A DNA stretch of 64,000 bases from Blastococcus sp. TML/M2B (lineage in GTDB: Bacteria; Actinomycetota; Actinomycetes; Mycobacteriales; Geodermatophilaceae), in assembly GCF_016612865.1 (NCBI RefSeq), contig NZ_JAENZZ010000002.1, positions 1 through 64,000 on the forward strand, in the 5' to 3' direction. The translations under genes were made by a program, and so were the position numbers. Every line of letters begins with the position of its first letter. Within the stretch, counting starts at the first letter, position 1. The notes under the pieces are model-generated. The model worked only from the letters and a program-made list of their open reading frames with translations, was not told the DNA's origin and ran no database searches. Shown in pieces: positions 7,836 to 17,022 of the stretch.

Positions 7836-8681
7836 ATGAGCGACGCGACCCCGAACGACGAGAGCACCACCGCCGCAGGCGACGGCTGGTCCGAGGACAT
7901 GGAGCTCGCTCCGGTCCACCCCGGCGACCGCGCGCCCGGAGCCGACGGCGACGACCGCGACGGGGAGCGGCTGCAGAAGGTCCTGGCCCGTGCCGGGGTC
8001 GGCAGCCGCCGGGTCAGCGAGGACATGATCGACGCCGGCCGGATCAGCGTGAACGGCGCCGTCGTCACCGTGCAGGGCATGCGGGTCGACCCCACGCGCG
8101 ACAAGATCGCCGTCGACGGCGTCCGCCTGGAGATCCGCGACGACCGGGTGACCTACGCGATGAACAAGCCCCCGGGCGTCATCACCGCGATGAGCGACGA
8201 CCGCAACCGGCCCTGCGTCGGCGACATGGTCGGCGACCTCGCACCCGGGCTGGTGCACGTCGGCAGGCTGGACCAGGACACCGAGGGCCTGCTGCTGCTC
8301 ACCACCGACGGCGAGCTGGCCCACCGGCTGGCCCACCCCTCCTACGGGGTCCGCAAGACCTACCTGGCGCAGGTGTCCGGCTCCGTGCCGCGCGACCTGG
8401 CCAAGCGGCTGCGCCGCGGGATCGAGCTGGACGACGGCCCGGTGAAGGTCGACTCGTTCCGGGTCGTCGACACCCACGCCGGCCAGTCCGTCGTCGAGGT
8501 CGTGCTGCACGAGGGCCGCAAGCACATCGTGCGCCGGCTGCTCGCCGCGGTCGACCTGCCCGTCTCGCGGCTGACCCGCACCGCGGTGGGCCCGATCGAG
8601 CTGCGGGCCATGCGCTCGGGCACGATCCGCAAGCTCAGCCGGCAGGAGCTCGGCACGCTGTCGGAGCTCGTCGGCCTGTAG
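7836..8681 (+). CDS. rluB: 23S rRNA pseudouridine synthase (RluB family)
   Basis: This family isomerises uridine near helix 89 of 23S rRNA. The S4 RNA-binding domain is at about residues 45-95 (LQKVLARAGVGSRRVSEDMI). The catalytic aspartate lies in the motif GRLDQDTEGLLLLT (about residues 148-161). The C-terminal motif HEGRKHIVRRLL is also typical. The 45 residues before S4 are acidic and variable. Start ATG 7836 lies 44 bases after scpB. Mycobacterial Rv1711 occupies the same place. The exact target nucleotide is inferred from family knowledge. Confidence 0.92.
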   Translation: MSDATPNDESTTAAGDGWSEDMELAPVHPGDRAPGADGDDRDGERLQKVLARAGVGSRRVSEDMIDAGRISVNGAVVTVQGMRVDPTRDKIAVDGVRLEIRDDRVTYAMNKPPGVITAMSDDRNRPCVGDMVGDLAPGLVHVGRLDQDTEGLLLLTTDGELAHRLAHPSYGVRKTYLAQVSGSVPRDLAKRLRRGIELDDGPVKVDSFRVVDTHAGQSVVEVVLHEGRKHIVRRLLAAVDLPVSRLTRTAVGPIELRAMRSGTIRKLSRQELGTLSELVGL

Positions 8682-8729
8682 GGCCGGGCAGGGGCACGGC
8701 GCTCCGGGGAACCGGTGGCGCCCGCTCCC

Positions 8730-8735
8730 TAGACT
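8730..8735 (+). promoter_or_regulatory. -10 element upstream of aroH
   Basis: TAGACT in the rluB-aroH gap suggests a promoter with a leader of about 55 bases. GAACGAGGAG (8781-8790) then serves as ribosome-binding site. No good -35 is visible. Confidence 0.35.
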
Positions 8736-8795
8736 CGATCGAGGCCCCGGCGATCCGGGCGCCGGTGCAGGGCAGAGAACGAACGAGGAGTGTGC

Positions 8796-9158
8796 ATGGC
8801 CGTCCGAGCCATCCGGGGCGCGACCCAGGTCGACGCCGACGACCGGGAGCAGGTGCTCGAGGCGACCCGCGAGCTGGTGAGCACCGTGCTCGAGCGCAAC
8901 GCGCTGGAGCACGACGACATCATCAGCATCCTGTTCACCGCCACCCCCGACCTGGTGTCGGAGTTCCCGGCGCTGGCCGCGCGCGAGCTGGGCATGGGCG
9001 ACGTGCCGCTGATGTGCGCCACCGAGATCGCCGTCCCGCACGCCCTGCCGCGGGTGCTGCGGCTCATGGCGCACGTGGAGACCGAGCGCCCGCGCTCCGA
9101 GGTCCAGCACGTCTACCTGCGCGGGGCCGCCGCCCTGCGCCGGGACATCGCGCAGTGA
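8796..9158 (+). CDS. aroH: Chorismate mutase, AroH class
   Basis: It rearranges chorismate to prephenate at the entry to phenylalanine and tyrosine synthesis. The 120-residue single-domain protein matches the trimeric AroH (Bacillus type) fold: [22 protein letters not shown] at the start, [14 protein letters not shown], then [23 protein letters not shown], and a terminal HVYLRGA. The arginines in RGAT and LPRVLR are the expected active-site residues. ATG 8796 follows a GAGGAG ribosome-binding site. The stop overlaps the cmk start (GTGA), so aroH-cmk-der form one coupled unit. Mycobacteria lack this gene at this site. Confidence 0.9.
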   Translation: MAVRAIRGATQVDADDREQVLEATRELVSTVLERNALEHDDIISILFTATPDLVSEFPALAARELGMGDVPLMCATEIAVPHALPRVLRLMAHVETERPRSEVQHVYLRGAAALRRDIAQ

Positions 9159-9850
9159 GCGCCTCCTTCCGCGGCGCGGTGACCCTCGACGGGCCCTCGG
9201 GCACCGGCAAGTCCAGCGTGGCCCGCGGCGTCGCCGCCGCCCTGGGCGCGGCCTACCTGGACACCGGGGCGATGTACCGCGCCGCCACCGTCGCCGTCCT
9301 CGACGCCGGGGTCGACCCCGCCGACGCCGACGCGGTGGCCGCCATCGTGGCCGCCGCGCGGATCGAGGTGGGCACCGAGGCCGGCACCGAGCGCGTGGCG
9401 GTCGACGGCGTCGACGTCGCCGTCCGCATCCGCGGCGCCGAGGTGACGCGCGCCGTGTCGGCGGTCTCCGCCGTCCCGGCCGTGCGCCGCCAGCTGGTGG
9501 ACCAGCAACGCGACCTGGTGACCGTCGCGGACGCCGTTGTGGTCGAGGGCCGCGACATCGGCACCGTGGTGCTGCCCGACGCGGCGCTCAAGGTGTACCT
9601 GACCGCGGCGCCCGAGGTGCGCGCCCAGCGCCGGGCCCGGCAGCTCGGGCTGACCGACGCCGCGGAGATCGACGCCCTGGCCGCGGACCTGCGCCGTCGG
9701 GACGAGCACGACAGCAGCCGGGCCGACAGCCCGCTGCGACCGGCCGCGGACGCCGTGGTCGTGGACAGCAGCGAGCTCGACCAGCAGGCCGTGGTGGACC
9801 GCATCGTGGCGCTGGCCGAGGCCGCGCTGGTGACAGGGGACCGGACGTGA
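9155..9850 (+). CDS. cmk: Cytidylate kinase
   Basis: It phosphorylates CMP and dCMP to the diphosphates with ATP. The P-loop [15 protein letters not shown] is at about residues 12-26. [12 protein letters not shown] (nucleotide monophosphate binding), [16 protein letters not shown] and the LID segment [15 protein letters not shown] with catalytic arginines all follow in normal order. The 231 residues are typical. The start overlaps aroH and the stop overlaps der by 4 bases each, matching the cmk-engA order of Mycobacterium (Rv1712-Rv1713). Confidence 0.95.
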   Translation: MSASFRGAVTLDGPSGTGKSSVARGVAAALGAAYLDTGAMYRAATVAVLDAGVDPADADAVAAIVAAARIEVGTEAGTERVAVDGVDVAVRIRGAEVTRAVSAVSAVPAVRRQLVDQQRDLVTVADAVVVEGRDIGTVVLPDAALKVYLTAAPEVRAQRRARQLGLTDAAEIDALAADLRRRDEHDSSRADSPLRPAADAVVVDSSELDQQAVVDRIVALAEAALVTGDRT

Positions 9851-11208
9851 GTGAGCACCGAACCACCGGGCAGCAGGACGGGCCGCTGCCCGTCGTCGCC
9901 ATCGTGGGCCGCCCGAACGTGGGCAAGTCGACGCTGGTCAACCGCATCCTCGGCCGCCGCGCGGCGGTCGTGCAGGACGTGCCGGGGGTGACGCGGGACC
10001 GCATCTCCTACGAGGCGCTGTGGAACGGCAAGCGCTTCACCGTCATGGACACCGGCGGCTGGGACCCCAAGGCGACCGGCATCGGCGCCTCGATCACCCG
10101 GCAGGCCGAGTTCGCCATGGAGACCGCCGACGTCATCGTGCTCGTCGTCGACAGCCAGGTGGGCGCGACCGACACCGACCTCGCCGCCGCCAAGGTGCTG
10201 CGGCGCAGCAAGCGGCCGGTGATCCTCGTGGCCAACAAGGTCGACGACGAGCGCAGCGAGGGCAACGTCCACGAGCTGTGGAGCCTGGGCATGGGGGAGC
10301 CGCAGCCGGTGAGCGCCCTGCACGGGCGCTCCAGCGGTGACCTGCTCGACCTGATCCTCGACGCGATGCCCGAGGCGCCGCGCGAGCAGGAGCACGAGGA
10401 GGGGCCGCGCCGCGTCGCGCTGGTCGGCCGCCCGAACGTCGGGAAGTCCAGCCTGCTCAACCGGCTGGCCAAGGACGAGCGCTCGGTCGTCGACTCCGTC
10501 GCCGGCACGACCGTCGACCCGGTGGACTCGATCGTCGTCCTCGGCGGCGAGGAGTGGCGGTTCGTCGACACCGCGGGCCTGCGCCGCAAGGTGAACACCG
10601 CGAGCGGCATGGAGTACTACGCCAGCCTGCGCACCGAGGCCGCCATCCAGGCCGCCGAGGTCTGCGTGGTCCTGCTGGCCGCCGACGAGGTCATCAGCGA
10701 GCAGGACCAGCGGGTCATCACCCAGGTCGTGGAGGCCGGCCGCGCGCTGGTCCTGGCGTTCAACAAGTGGGACACCCTCGACGAGGACCGGCACGACCAG
10801 CTCGAGCGCGAGATCGACCGCGACCTCGCGCACGTCAAGTGGGCGACGCGGGTGAACATCTCCGCCTCCACCGGTCGCGGCGTCGGCAAGCTCGCCGACC
10901 ACCTGCGCGCCGCCCTGGCGTCGTGGGAGCAGCGCGTGCCGACGGCGGAGCTCAACCAGTTCGTCCGCGCGCTGGTGCAGGAGACGCCGCCGCCGGCCCG
11001 GGGTGGGCGGGCGCCCAAGATCAAGTACGTGACGCAGGCCGACGTCCGGCCGCCGCGCTTCGTCGTCTTCTCCACCGGCTTCCTCGAGGCCGGTTACCGG
11101 CGCTTCCTGACCCGCAAGCTGCGCGAGCAGTGGGGCTTCGCGGGCACGCCGATCGAGGTGTCGGTCAAGGTCCGCGAGGGCCGCGACCGGGACGCCAAGC
11201 GCGGCTGA
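9847..11208 (+). CDS. der: Ribosome biogenesis GTPase Der (EngA)
   Basis: Der is an essential GTPase with two GTP-binding domains in tandem that helps mature the 50S subunit. G domain 1: GRPNVGKST (residues about 19-27), DTGGWD, NKVD. G domain 2: GRPNVGKSS (about 196-204), [14 protein letters not shown]-terminal KH-like domain ends in [16 protein letters not shown]. The 453 residues are normal. GTG 9847 overlaps the cmk stop. A strong hairpin follows the stop by 3 bases. Confidence 0.96.
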   Translation: MSEHRTTGQQDGPLPVVAIVGRPNVGKSTLVNRILGRRAAVVQDVPGVTRDRISYEALWNGKRFTVMDTGGWDPKATGIGASITRQAEFAMETADVIVLVVDSQVGATDTDLAAAKVLRRSKRPVILVANKVDDERSEGNVHELWSLGMGEPQPVSALHGRSSGDLLDLILDAMPEAPREQEHEEGPRRVALVGRPNVGKSSLLNRLAKDERSVVDSVAGTTVDPVDSIVVLGGEEWRFVDTAGLRRKVNTASGMEYYASLRTEAAIQAAEVCVVLLAADEVISEQDQRVITQVVEAGRALVLAFNKWDTLDEDRHDQLEREIDRDLAHVKWATRVNISASTGRGVGKLADHLRAALASWEQRVPTAELNQFVRALVQETPPPARGGRAPKIKYVTQADVRPPRFVVFSTGFLEAGYRRFLTRKLREQWGFAGTPIEVSVKVREGRDRDAKRG

Positions 11209-11211
11209 GCG

Positions 11212-11239
11212 GGAGGGCCGGCGCGCACGCCGGCCCTCC
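11212..11239. terminator. Bidirectional terminator between der and MMPL gene
   Basis: GGAGGGCCGGCG (11212-11223) pairs perfectly with CGCCGGCCCTCC (11228-11239) over a CGCA loop. It lies between two convergent genes. The stem is 12 base pairs. Confidence 0.8.
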
Positions 11240-11246
11240 GCCCCGC

Positions 11247-13398
11247 TCAACCGCGTGGCCGCACGTCCTGCGGGGTGTCCTGCCGGGCACGCGGCGCGGG
11301 CACCTGCACGTCCCCGCCGCCGGTCGCCTCCGGCTCGTCGTGCCGCTGCGCCAGCCGGCTGGGCCACCACATGTGCCGGCCGAGGTCCAGGTTCAGCGCG
11401 GTGACCAGCACCGACCGCACGACCATCGTGTCCAGCAGCACGCCGAGCGCGACGGCGATGCCGAGCTGGGTGAGGAACGTCAGGGGCAGGGTGCCCAGGA
11501 CGGCGAACGTGGCCGCGAGCACCATCCCGGCCGAGGTGATCACCCCGCCCGTGGCCGCCAGGCCGATGAGGGCCGCCCGCCGGGTGCCGTGGTCGTGCGC
11601 CTCCTCGCGCACCCGGGTCATCAGGAAGATGTTGTAGTCGATGCCCAGGGCGACCAGGAAGACGAAGACGAACAGCGGGAACGAGCTGTCGGTCGTGGAC
11701 ACCCCGAGGAACGCGTCGAAGATCAGCGCGCTGAGGCCGAGCGCCGCGCCGTAGGACAGCACGACGGTGGCGATCAGGATCACCGGCGCCGTGATCGCCC
11801 GCAGCAGCACGCCGAGCACCACCAGGACGACCGCCATGATCAGCGGGATGATCACCCGGTTGTCGCGCTGGGAGGCGGTCTGCACGTCCAGGTTGACCGC
11901 GGTGTTGCCGCCGACCAGCGCCTCGCCGTCGCCGACGTCGTCCAGGCCGGTGCGCAGCCGGTCGATGGTGTCGTAGGCGGCTCCGCTGTCCGCGGGGTCG
12001 GCCAGCGAGGCCTCGACGAGCGCGGCGTCGCCGGTGACCTGCGGGTCCGCGACGTCCTCGACGCCGTCGGTGCCGGCGACGGCGGCCGCGACCTCGTCGG
12101 CGTCGGCCGCGGTGGTCAGCACGTACACCGGGTTGCCGGCGGCGGCGGGGAAGTGCCGGTCCGCGACCTCCTCGCCGGTGATCGACTCGGGGGTGCCGCG
12201 GAATCCGTCGGCCTGGCTCAGGCCCTTCGCGTTCAAGCCGAACACGCCGAGACCGGCGACCAGCAGCAGCCCGGCGGTCACCACCCACACCGCCCGCGGA
12301 CGCGGCCGGATGAGCCCGCCGATGCGCGCCCAGAAGCCGGTCGCGCTCGGCTCGGGGCTGCCCAGGGCCGGGCGCACCGGCCAGAACACCCAGCGGCCGC
12401 AGATCACCAGCAGCGCCGGGAGCAGCGTCATGAGCACCACGAGGGTGACGCCGACGCCGATCGCTGCGACCGGACCGAGACCGGCGGTGGAGTTCATGTC
12501 CCGCGAAGACCAGGCACAGCATGCCCAGGATCACCGTGCCGCCGCTGGCGAGCACCGCCGGCCCCGCCCGGTGCACGGCCTCGGTCATCGCCTCGTGCCG
12601 GTCGCCGTGCAGGCGCAGCTCCTCGCGGTAGCGAGCCACGAGCAGCAGCGCGTAGTCGGTGCCGGCGCCGATGACCAGCACGGTCAGGATGCTGGCGCTC
12701 TGCGCGTTGACCGTCAGGTCGGCGTGCCGGGCCAGCAGGGTGATCAGCGCCTGCGCGCAGAAGAGCGCCACCACCGAGGAGAAGATCGGCAGGATCCACA
12801 GGACCGGGCTGCGGTAGGTGAACAGCAGGATCAGGATGACCACGCCGAGCGCGGCGAACAGCAGCGCGCCGTCGATGCCCTCGAACGCCTCGGAGGAGTC
12901 GGCGGCGTTGCCGGCCGGCCCGGTCACCCAGGCCTCCAGCCCGTCGGGCCCGTCGGAGGCCTCCGCGCGCAGGCCGTCGACGATCGGGGCGATCGCCTCC
13001 CAGCCCTCGGCGCCCATGTCCAGCGGCACGACCAGCTGCGCGGCCTCGCCGTCCTCGGACAGGATCGGGTCGGTCACCGGGCCGGCCAGGTCGTCCAGCC
13101 GGCCGAAGCTCGCGGCGTCCTCGTCGATGGCGGCGAGGTCGGCCGGCGTCAGCCCGCCGGACCGCTCGTAGACCACGACCGCCTGGATGACGTCGGGATC
13201 CGAGCCGAGGGCGGCCTGCTGCTCCAGGGCCCGTGTCGACTCGGCGTCGCCGGGCAGCCACGAGGAGATCTCGTTGTCCTGCTCGTCGGTGAGGCCGCCG
13301 GCCAGCGGCCCCGACGCGGCGGCGAGCACCAGCCAGAAGACGAGGATGAGCCACTTGGCGCGCCGGTTGCTGACCTTGGATGCGAACGTCCTGCCCAT
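11247..13398 (-). CDS. MMPL-family transporter (frameshifted)
   Basis: This is an RND-superfamily membrane exporter of the MMPL/YdfJ type; actinobacterial members move lipids or drugs by proton motive force. From ATG 13398 the protein reads MGRTFASKVSNRRAKWLIL with a first membrane segment, a large extracytoplasmic loop, then several membrane helices (VVILILLFTYR, VIGAGTDYALLLVARYREEL). Near 12497-12501 the frame changes by one base (GCGGGAC for an expected Ala-Asp). It continues as MNSTAGLGPVAAIGVGV..., a second loop and a second helix bundle (FVFLVALGIDYNIFLMTRVREE) to TCA 11247. Joined length is about 717 residues, normal for MMPL. The GTDYALLL and GIDYNIFL motifs are the expected proton-relay regions. 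Ribosome-binding site GGAGG precedes the ATG. Confidence 0.88.
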
Positions 13399-13556
13399 GA
13401 CGGAACACCTCCGGCACCGAGGTGCCCTGGTCGAGGAGGATGGCGACGGCCCCGTGCGGACGAGGCTTGCACCGGCGTCGCCAGGTGTCACGGGGTTTGA
13501 CGGCCCGGGCCCCAGGAACTGATCGGCCCGCCGCCGGGTCCGGGGGAGCGGTGCGC

Positions 13557-13562
13557 TAATCT
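13557..13562 (+). promoter_or_regulatory. Candidate -10 for the tRNA-Pro gene
   Basis: TAATCT lies about 52 bases before the mature tRNA. A perfect 18-base palindrome (13582-13599) lies in the predicted leader and might help 5' processing. No -35 stands out. Confidence 0.35.
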
Positions 13563-13614
13563 TCCGGAGCGGTCATCGCGCGTCCGGGAGCTCCCGGACC
13601 GGTGCGAGGACGCG

Positions 13615-13688
<74 letters not shown>

Positions 13689-13706
13689 CAGAGCAGTACA
13701 TGCAGG

Positions 13707-14984
13707 TCAGAGGCGGGTCGGTCGAGCAGACCGGCCCGCCTCTGCCGTGAAGCGGACCGGCCGGCGGTGGTCCTCCCGGCCCCACTCCCGCTGCAGGTCG
13801 ACGTCCCGGGGCTCGGTCGCGGTCACCCCCGGCAGGTCCTCGAGCGCGACCCCGGCCGACCCGCGGGCCAGGTCGCGGGCGCGGTGCACGACGAGGTACG
13901 CCCCCACCCGCACCGGGGCGACCTCGGCGAGCTCGGCCAGGGTCGCACCCGTCAGCACGACCGGCCGGTCGAGGTCCACCCGGTAGCGGCACCGCGCCAG
14001 GACGGCGGCCGGCGGCTCGCCGCGGTGCACCCGCGGGTCGTCGAGCGCGTCGAGCACCGCGCCGGAGCGCAGCCACACCCCGCAGTCGGTCCCGGCCAGC
14101 AGCGAGCGCACGGACGCGACCACCTCGGCGTCGGTGGCCGAGGTGTCGTCCAGCCGGACGACGACGTCCGGGTGCGCCCACACCAGGCCGCTGCCGCGGG
14201 TCGCCGTCCCCGGCACGTAGCGGGCCAGCGCGAGGCCCTCGACGTTCCGGGAGTGCCGGGCCGCGTCGTCGTCGGTGCGGCCCCCGAAGTCCGGCCCGTC
14301 GTGCCAGGCGACGGCGTCGCGCGCGTGCCGGAAGGTGGCGCCGCGCAGCCAGCAGCGGTGCGCGAACTCCCAGTCCTCGCCGCCGTAGGCGCGGAACGCC
14401 TCCTCGAAGCCGCCCACCTCCTCGAACAGGCTCCGGCGGACGCTGAGCACCGCCGAGATGACGAACCGGTAGGCGTCGTCCCCGGCCGAGCGCAGGTCGT
14501 CGGTGCGGTCGTAGGCCTCGGTCAGCCAGACCGGCTCGTCGAGGACCTCCGGGGCGTCCTCGCCGTGCACCAGCCAGCGGCGCAGCTGCTCCGGCGAGGT
14601 GGCGCCCAGCTCGGCGTGCCGGCGGCGGCCCACGACCAGGTCGGCGCCGCCTGCCAGGTGCCGGACGACGGCAGAGACGTACCCGGGTTCGGGCACCGTG
14701 TCGCCGTCGACGAAGCACAGCACGGTCCCGCGGGCCGCCGCGGCGCCGAGGTTGCGCGCGGCCGCGGCGCGGAAGCCGTCGTCGGCCTGGGCGACGACCC
14801 GCACCGCGTAGGGCCGGGGGCCCGGGTCGGGAGGCGTGGGGGAGCCGTCGTCGGCGACCACCACGTCGAGCAGGTGCAGGGGGTGGTCCTGCAGCTCCAG
14901 CGCCGTCAGCACCAGGTCCAGGTCGTGCGGCGCGGCGTAGTGCGGCACGACCACCGACACGACCGGCAGCTCCTCGGCGGTCAC
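13707..14984 (-). CDS. Glycosyltransferase family 2
   Basis: The 425-residue protein begins with a GT-A fold: PVVSVVVPHYAAPHDLDLVL, then VVVADDGS and the metal-binding FVDGDTVPEPGY. The acceptor-side motif YGGEDWEFAHRCWLRG is typical of bacterial family 2 enzymes that build surface polysaccharides. The last 120 residues (VVVRLDDTSATDAEVVASVRSLL...) look like a separate accessory region. GTG 14984 overlaps the stop of the upstream glycosyltransferase (GTGA). The operon order WcbI-like protein, GT4-like, GT2 suggests shared work on one glycan. Donor sugar and acceptor cannot be read from the sequence. Confidence 0.82.
   Translation of the reverse strand: MTAEELPVVSVVVPHYAAPHDLDLVLTALELQDHPLHLLDVVVADDGSPTPPDPGPRPYAVRVVAQADDGFRAAAARNLGAAAARGTVLCFVDGDTVPEPGYVSAVVRHLAGGADLVVGRRRHAELGATSPEQLRRWLVHGEDAPEVLDEPVWLTEAYDRTDDLRSAGDDAYRFVISAVLSVRRSLFEEVGGFEEAFRAYGGEDWEFAHRCWLRGATFRHARDAVAWHDGPDFGGRTDDDAARHSRNVEGLALARYVPGTATRGSGLVWAHPDVVVRLDDTSATDAEVVASVRSLLAGTDCGVWLRSGAVLDALDDPRVHRGEPPAAVLARCRYRVDLDRPVVLTGATLAELAEVAPVRVGAYLVVHRARDLARGSAGVALEDLPGVTATEPRDVDLQREWGREDHRRPVRFTAEAGRSARPTRL
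13709..13743. terminator. Hairpin after tRNA, inside the 3' end of a glycosyltransferase gene
   Basis: AGAGGCGGG-T-CGGTC (13709-13723) pairs with GACCG-G-CCCGCCTCT (13729-13743) over a GAGCA loop, with one T-G pair. It can end transcription of the tRNA rightward and of the glycosyltransferase operon leftward. It lies within the last twelve codons of the leftward gene. Confidence 0.6.
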
Positions 14985-16016
14985 GCGGCGGCCCGGGCGA
15001 GCACCGGCAGCAGGAGGGCGGCGGTGTCGGCGACGGTGGGGGAGGCGCGGTACCCGTCGGGCAGCCAGGTGCCCACCGGGTCGGCCCACGCCCCGGCGAG
15101 GGCGGTGCGCAGGTCGTCGTAGACCCGGACGCAGCCCGGCGACCGGGCCAGCAGCTCGGCGGCGTAGTCGCTGCGCGCCACCAGCGGCCGCCGGCCGGCA
15201 CCGATCCAGGCGTTGACCGATCCGGACGCCGACACGTGGGCGTGCGGGGCGACCGGCAGCACGGCCGACCGCAGCAGCTCCGGCAGGCGCGCGTCGGGGA
15301 TCCAGCCGCTGACCGTGCAGGGCCGCCCGAGCGCCCGGGCCTGCGCGGCGAGCGCCTCGGCCAGGTCCTCGTGGCCGGCCGACGGGCGGCCCCAGGCGAG
15401 GAGTCCCGCCCCGTCGGGCAGCGCGTCGAGCGCGGCCAGCACGTCCTCGTGCCCCTTGCCGGGGTAGAGGTAGCCCAGGACGGCGACCCCCGTCGGTGCC
15501 CGCGGCCGGGTCCGCGGCCGGGGCGTCGCGCAGGTCGGGCACGGGCAGGGGGACGACGTCGACCGCCACGTCGGCACCGCAGGCGGCCAGGAGCCGCGCC
15601 TCGTGCGCGCTGGCCACGACGACGGCCGCGGCGGCCTCGGCCATGCGCCGGTAGGCCGCCGCGCGCCGGGCCGCGTTGCGCGGGCCGTCGCTGGCCTGGG
15701 GGAGGTCGTGCAGCGTCAGGACGAGCCGACGCCGCCGGGCCAGGTCGGCGATCACGTCGGCGGCCTCCTCGGGCGTCCGCCCGAACAGCCGGTCGGTGAC
15801 GTGCACGAGCAGCGGGCCCGGGGGAGCGGCGCCGAGCGCGCCGAGCAGCTCGGCGGCGGACGGGGCGCCGTCCAGGTGCAGGAGCACGGTGCCGGGCGCG
15901 AGCGCGCGGAGAGCTGCCGCCTGGGCGAGCGCGGTGCCCGTCACGCCGTGGCCGGCCGGCCCGACGACGAGCGCGGTGGCGGGGGCCGCGCCGTTCACAC
16001 GTTCAGCGCCGCTCAC
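14981..16016 (-). CDS. Glycosyltransferase, GT4-like (frameshifted)
   Basis: From GTG 16016 the N-terminal Rossmann half reads ...TALVVGPAGHGVTGTALAQ..., LLVHVTDRLFG and LVLTLHDLPQ. At the C5 run 15487-15491 one base appears to be extra. Removing it continues as TDGVAVLGYLYPGKGHEDVL into the C-terminal half: LLAWGRPSAGHEDLAEAL, CTVSGWIPDARLPELL and HVSASGSVNAWIGAGRRPLVARSDYAAELL. The order fits a GT-B enzyme of family 4, though the usual E-x7-E motif is replaced by SASGSVNAWIGAG. Joined length is about 345 residues. It overlaps its neighbours by 4 bases on each side. The substrate is unknown. Confidence 0.72.
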
Positions 16017-16939
16017 GGGGCCAGCGCCGCGGCGGCCTCGGCGTGCCGGGCCAGCCCGGCCTCGGCCACCCCCGGGTGCTCGGCGTACCAGCGCAGCTGG
16101 GCCGCGCGCACCTCCTCGTCGGCGAGCGGGGACCCGGAGACCCGCCACTCCGCGCGGGCGGCGGCCGGCTCGAGGCCGAGGGCCGCGAGGACCTCCGGGA
16201 GGACGGGGGCGTGCACGCTGTCGAGCAGGGTGCGCCCGGGGTCGGCGACGTCCGCCGGGAGCCCGAGGGCCGCGAGCACCCGCCCGGCCAGTCCGGTCAG
16301 GACGCCGTTGCCGGGGTGGTTGACGGTGTGCGTGGCGGCGGCGCCGGCCGCCTGCAGCAGGTCGACCACCGGCAGCGAGCCGTGCCGCTCCTGCCGTCCC
16401 TCCAGCTCGCGGACCGACAGGTCGCGAACCGCCCGCACCGCGTCGGCGGACGGCACGTCGGGCAGCGCGGGGCGGCCGGCGGCGAGGGAGAGCGCGCGCA
16501 GGTCGGAGTACGGGACGACCGGGGGCTCGCCGGCCCCGGGCGACCGGACGATCACCTGGAACGGGTGCAGGGCGGCCCAGCGGACGATCGGGACGACGAC
16601 CGACCGGGGCCGGCGGGCCGCCCGGGCGAGCACCTCGGCGGTGCCGAGCGGCAGGTCGCGGTAGCCGTCGCGGACCGGCTGGGAGACCAGGACGTCGACC
16701 CGGGCCAGGACCCGCTCCAGGTGCGGCAGGTCCTCGGCGGTGAGCTCGTGCACGGGTGGCAGGCGGACGGTCCGCACCGGTGCGTCGTCGATCCCGCTGG
16801 ACTGCGAGGACGAGGAGCCCAGGAGCACCCGGAGCGACTCGGCCTGGCAGTTGCCGTGCACGACGAGCAGCGGCCGGTCGTCCTGCGGGATCGGCTGCAG
16901 CCCGTAGAAGTGGGCGTAGTGCTGCCGCCGGCCGGTCAC
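16013..16939 (-). CDS. WcbI-type polysaccharide biosynthesis protein
   Basis: The N-terminal motif LLVVHGNCQAESLRVLL is the hallmark of the WcbI fold, a putative acetyltransferase first found in capsule clusters (the GNCQ loop carries the catalytic-site residues). SQPVRDGYRDLPLGT, VPIVRWAALHPFQV and the later THTVNHPGNGVLTGLAGRVL also fit. A C-terminal helical part (about residues 215-308) handles PVLPEVLAALGLEPA... It has 308 residues from GTG 16939, which I choose because TAGGGT sits 7 bases before it; GTG 16948 is also in frame. It heads the leftward glycan operon, so acyl decoration of the product is plausible (inference). Confidence 0.75.
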   Translation of the reverse strand: MTGRRQHYAHFYGLQPIPQDDRPLLVVHGNCQAESLRVLLGSSSSQSSGIDDAPVRTVRLPPVHELTAEDLPHLERVLARVDVLVSQPVRDGYRDLPLGTAEVLARAARRPRSVVVPIVRWAALHPFQVIVRSPGAGEPPVVPYSDLRALSLAAGRPALPDVPSADAVRAVRDLSVRELEGRQERHGSLPVVDLLQAAGAAATHTVNHPGNGVLTGLAGRVLAALGLPADVADPGRTLLDSVHAPVLPEVLAALGLEPAAARAEWRVSGSPLADEEVRAAQLRWYAEHPGVAEAGLARHAEAAAALAP

Positions 16940-16946
16940 GGACGCC

Positions 16947-16952
16947 ACCCTA
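16947..16952 (-). promoter_or_regulatory. -10 element of the WcbI operon (leaderless)
   Basis: TAGGGT on the minus strand is 7 bases before GTG 16939. It lies in the divergent gap shared with the rightward GT4 gene. Confidence 0.4.
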
Positions 16953-17022
16953 AGGAGCGCATCCGCCCGGGCGCCCGACGGACCGGCGAGCGCAGCCGCT
17001 GCAGCCGTGCTTGCATCTGGTC

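Noticed and set aside
9253..13491. Very long open frame on the minus strand (over 1,400 codons)
   Set aside because: Its left part is antisense to cmk and der and has no protein-like features. Only 12500-13398 is real, as the first half of the MMPL gene.
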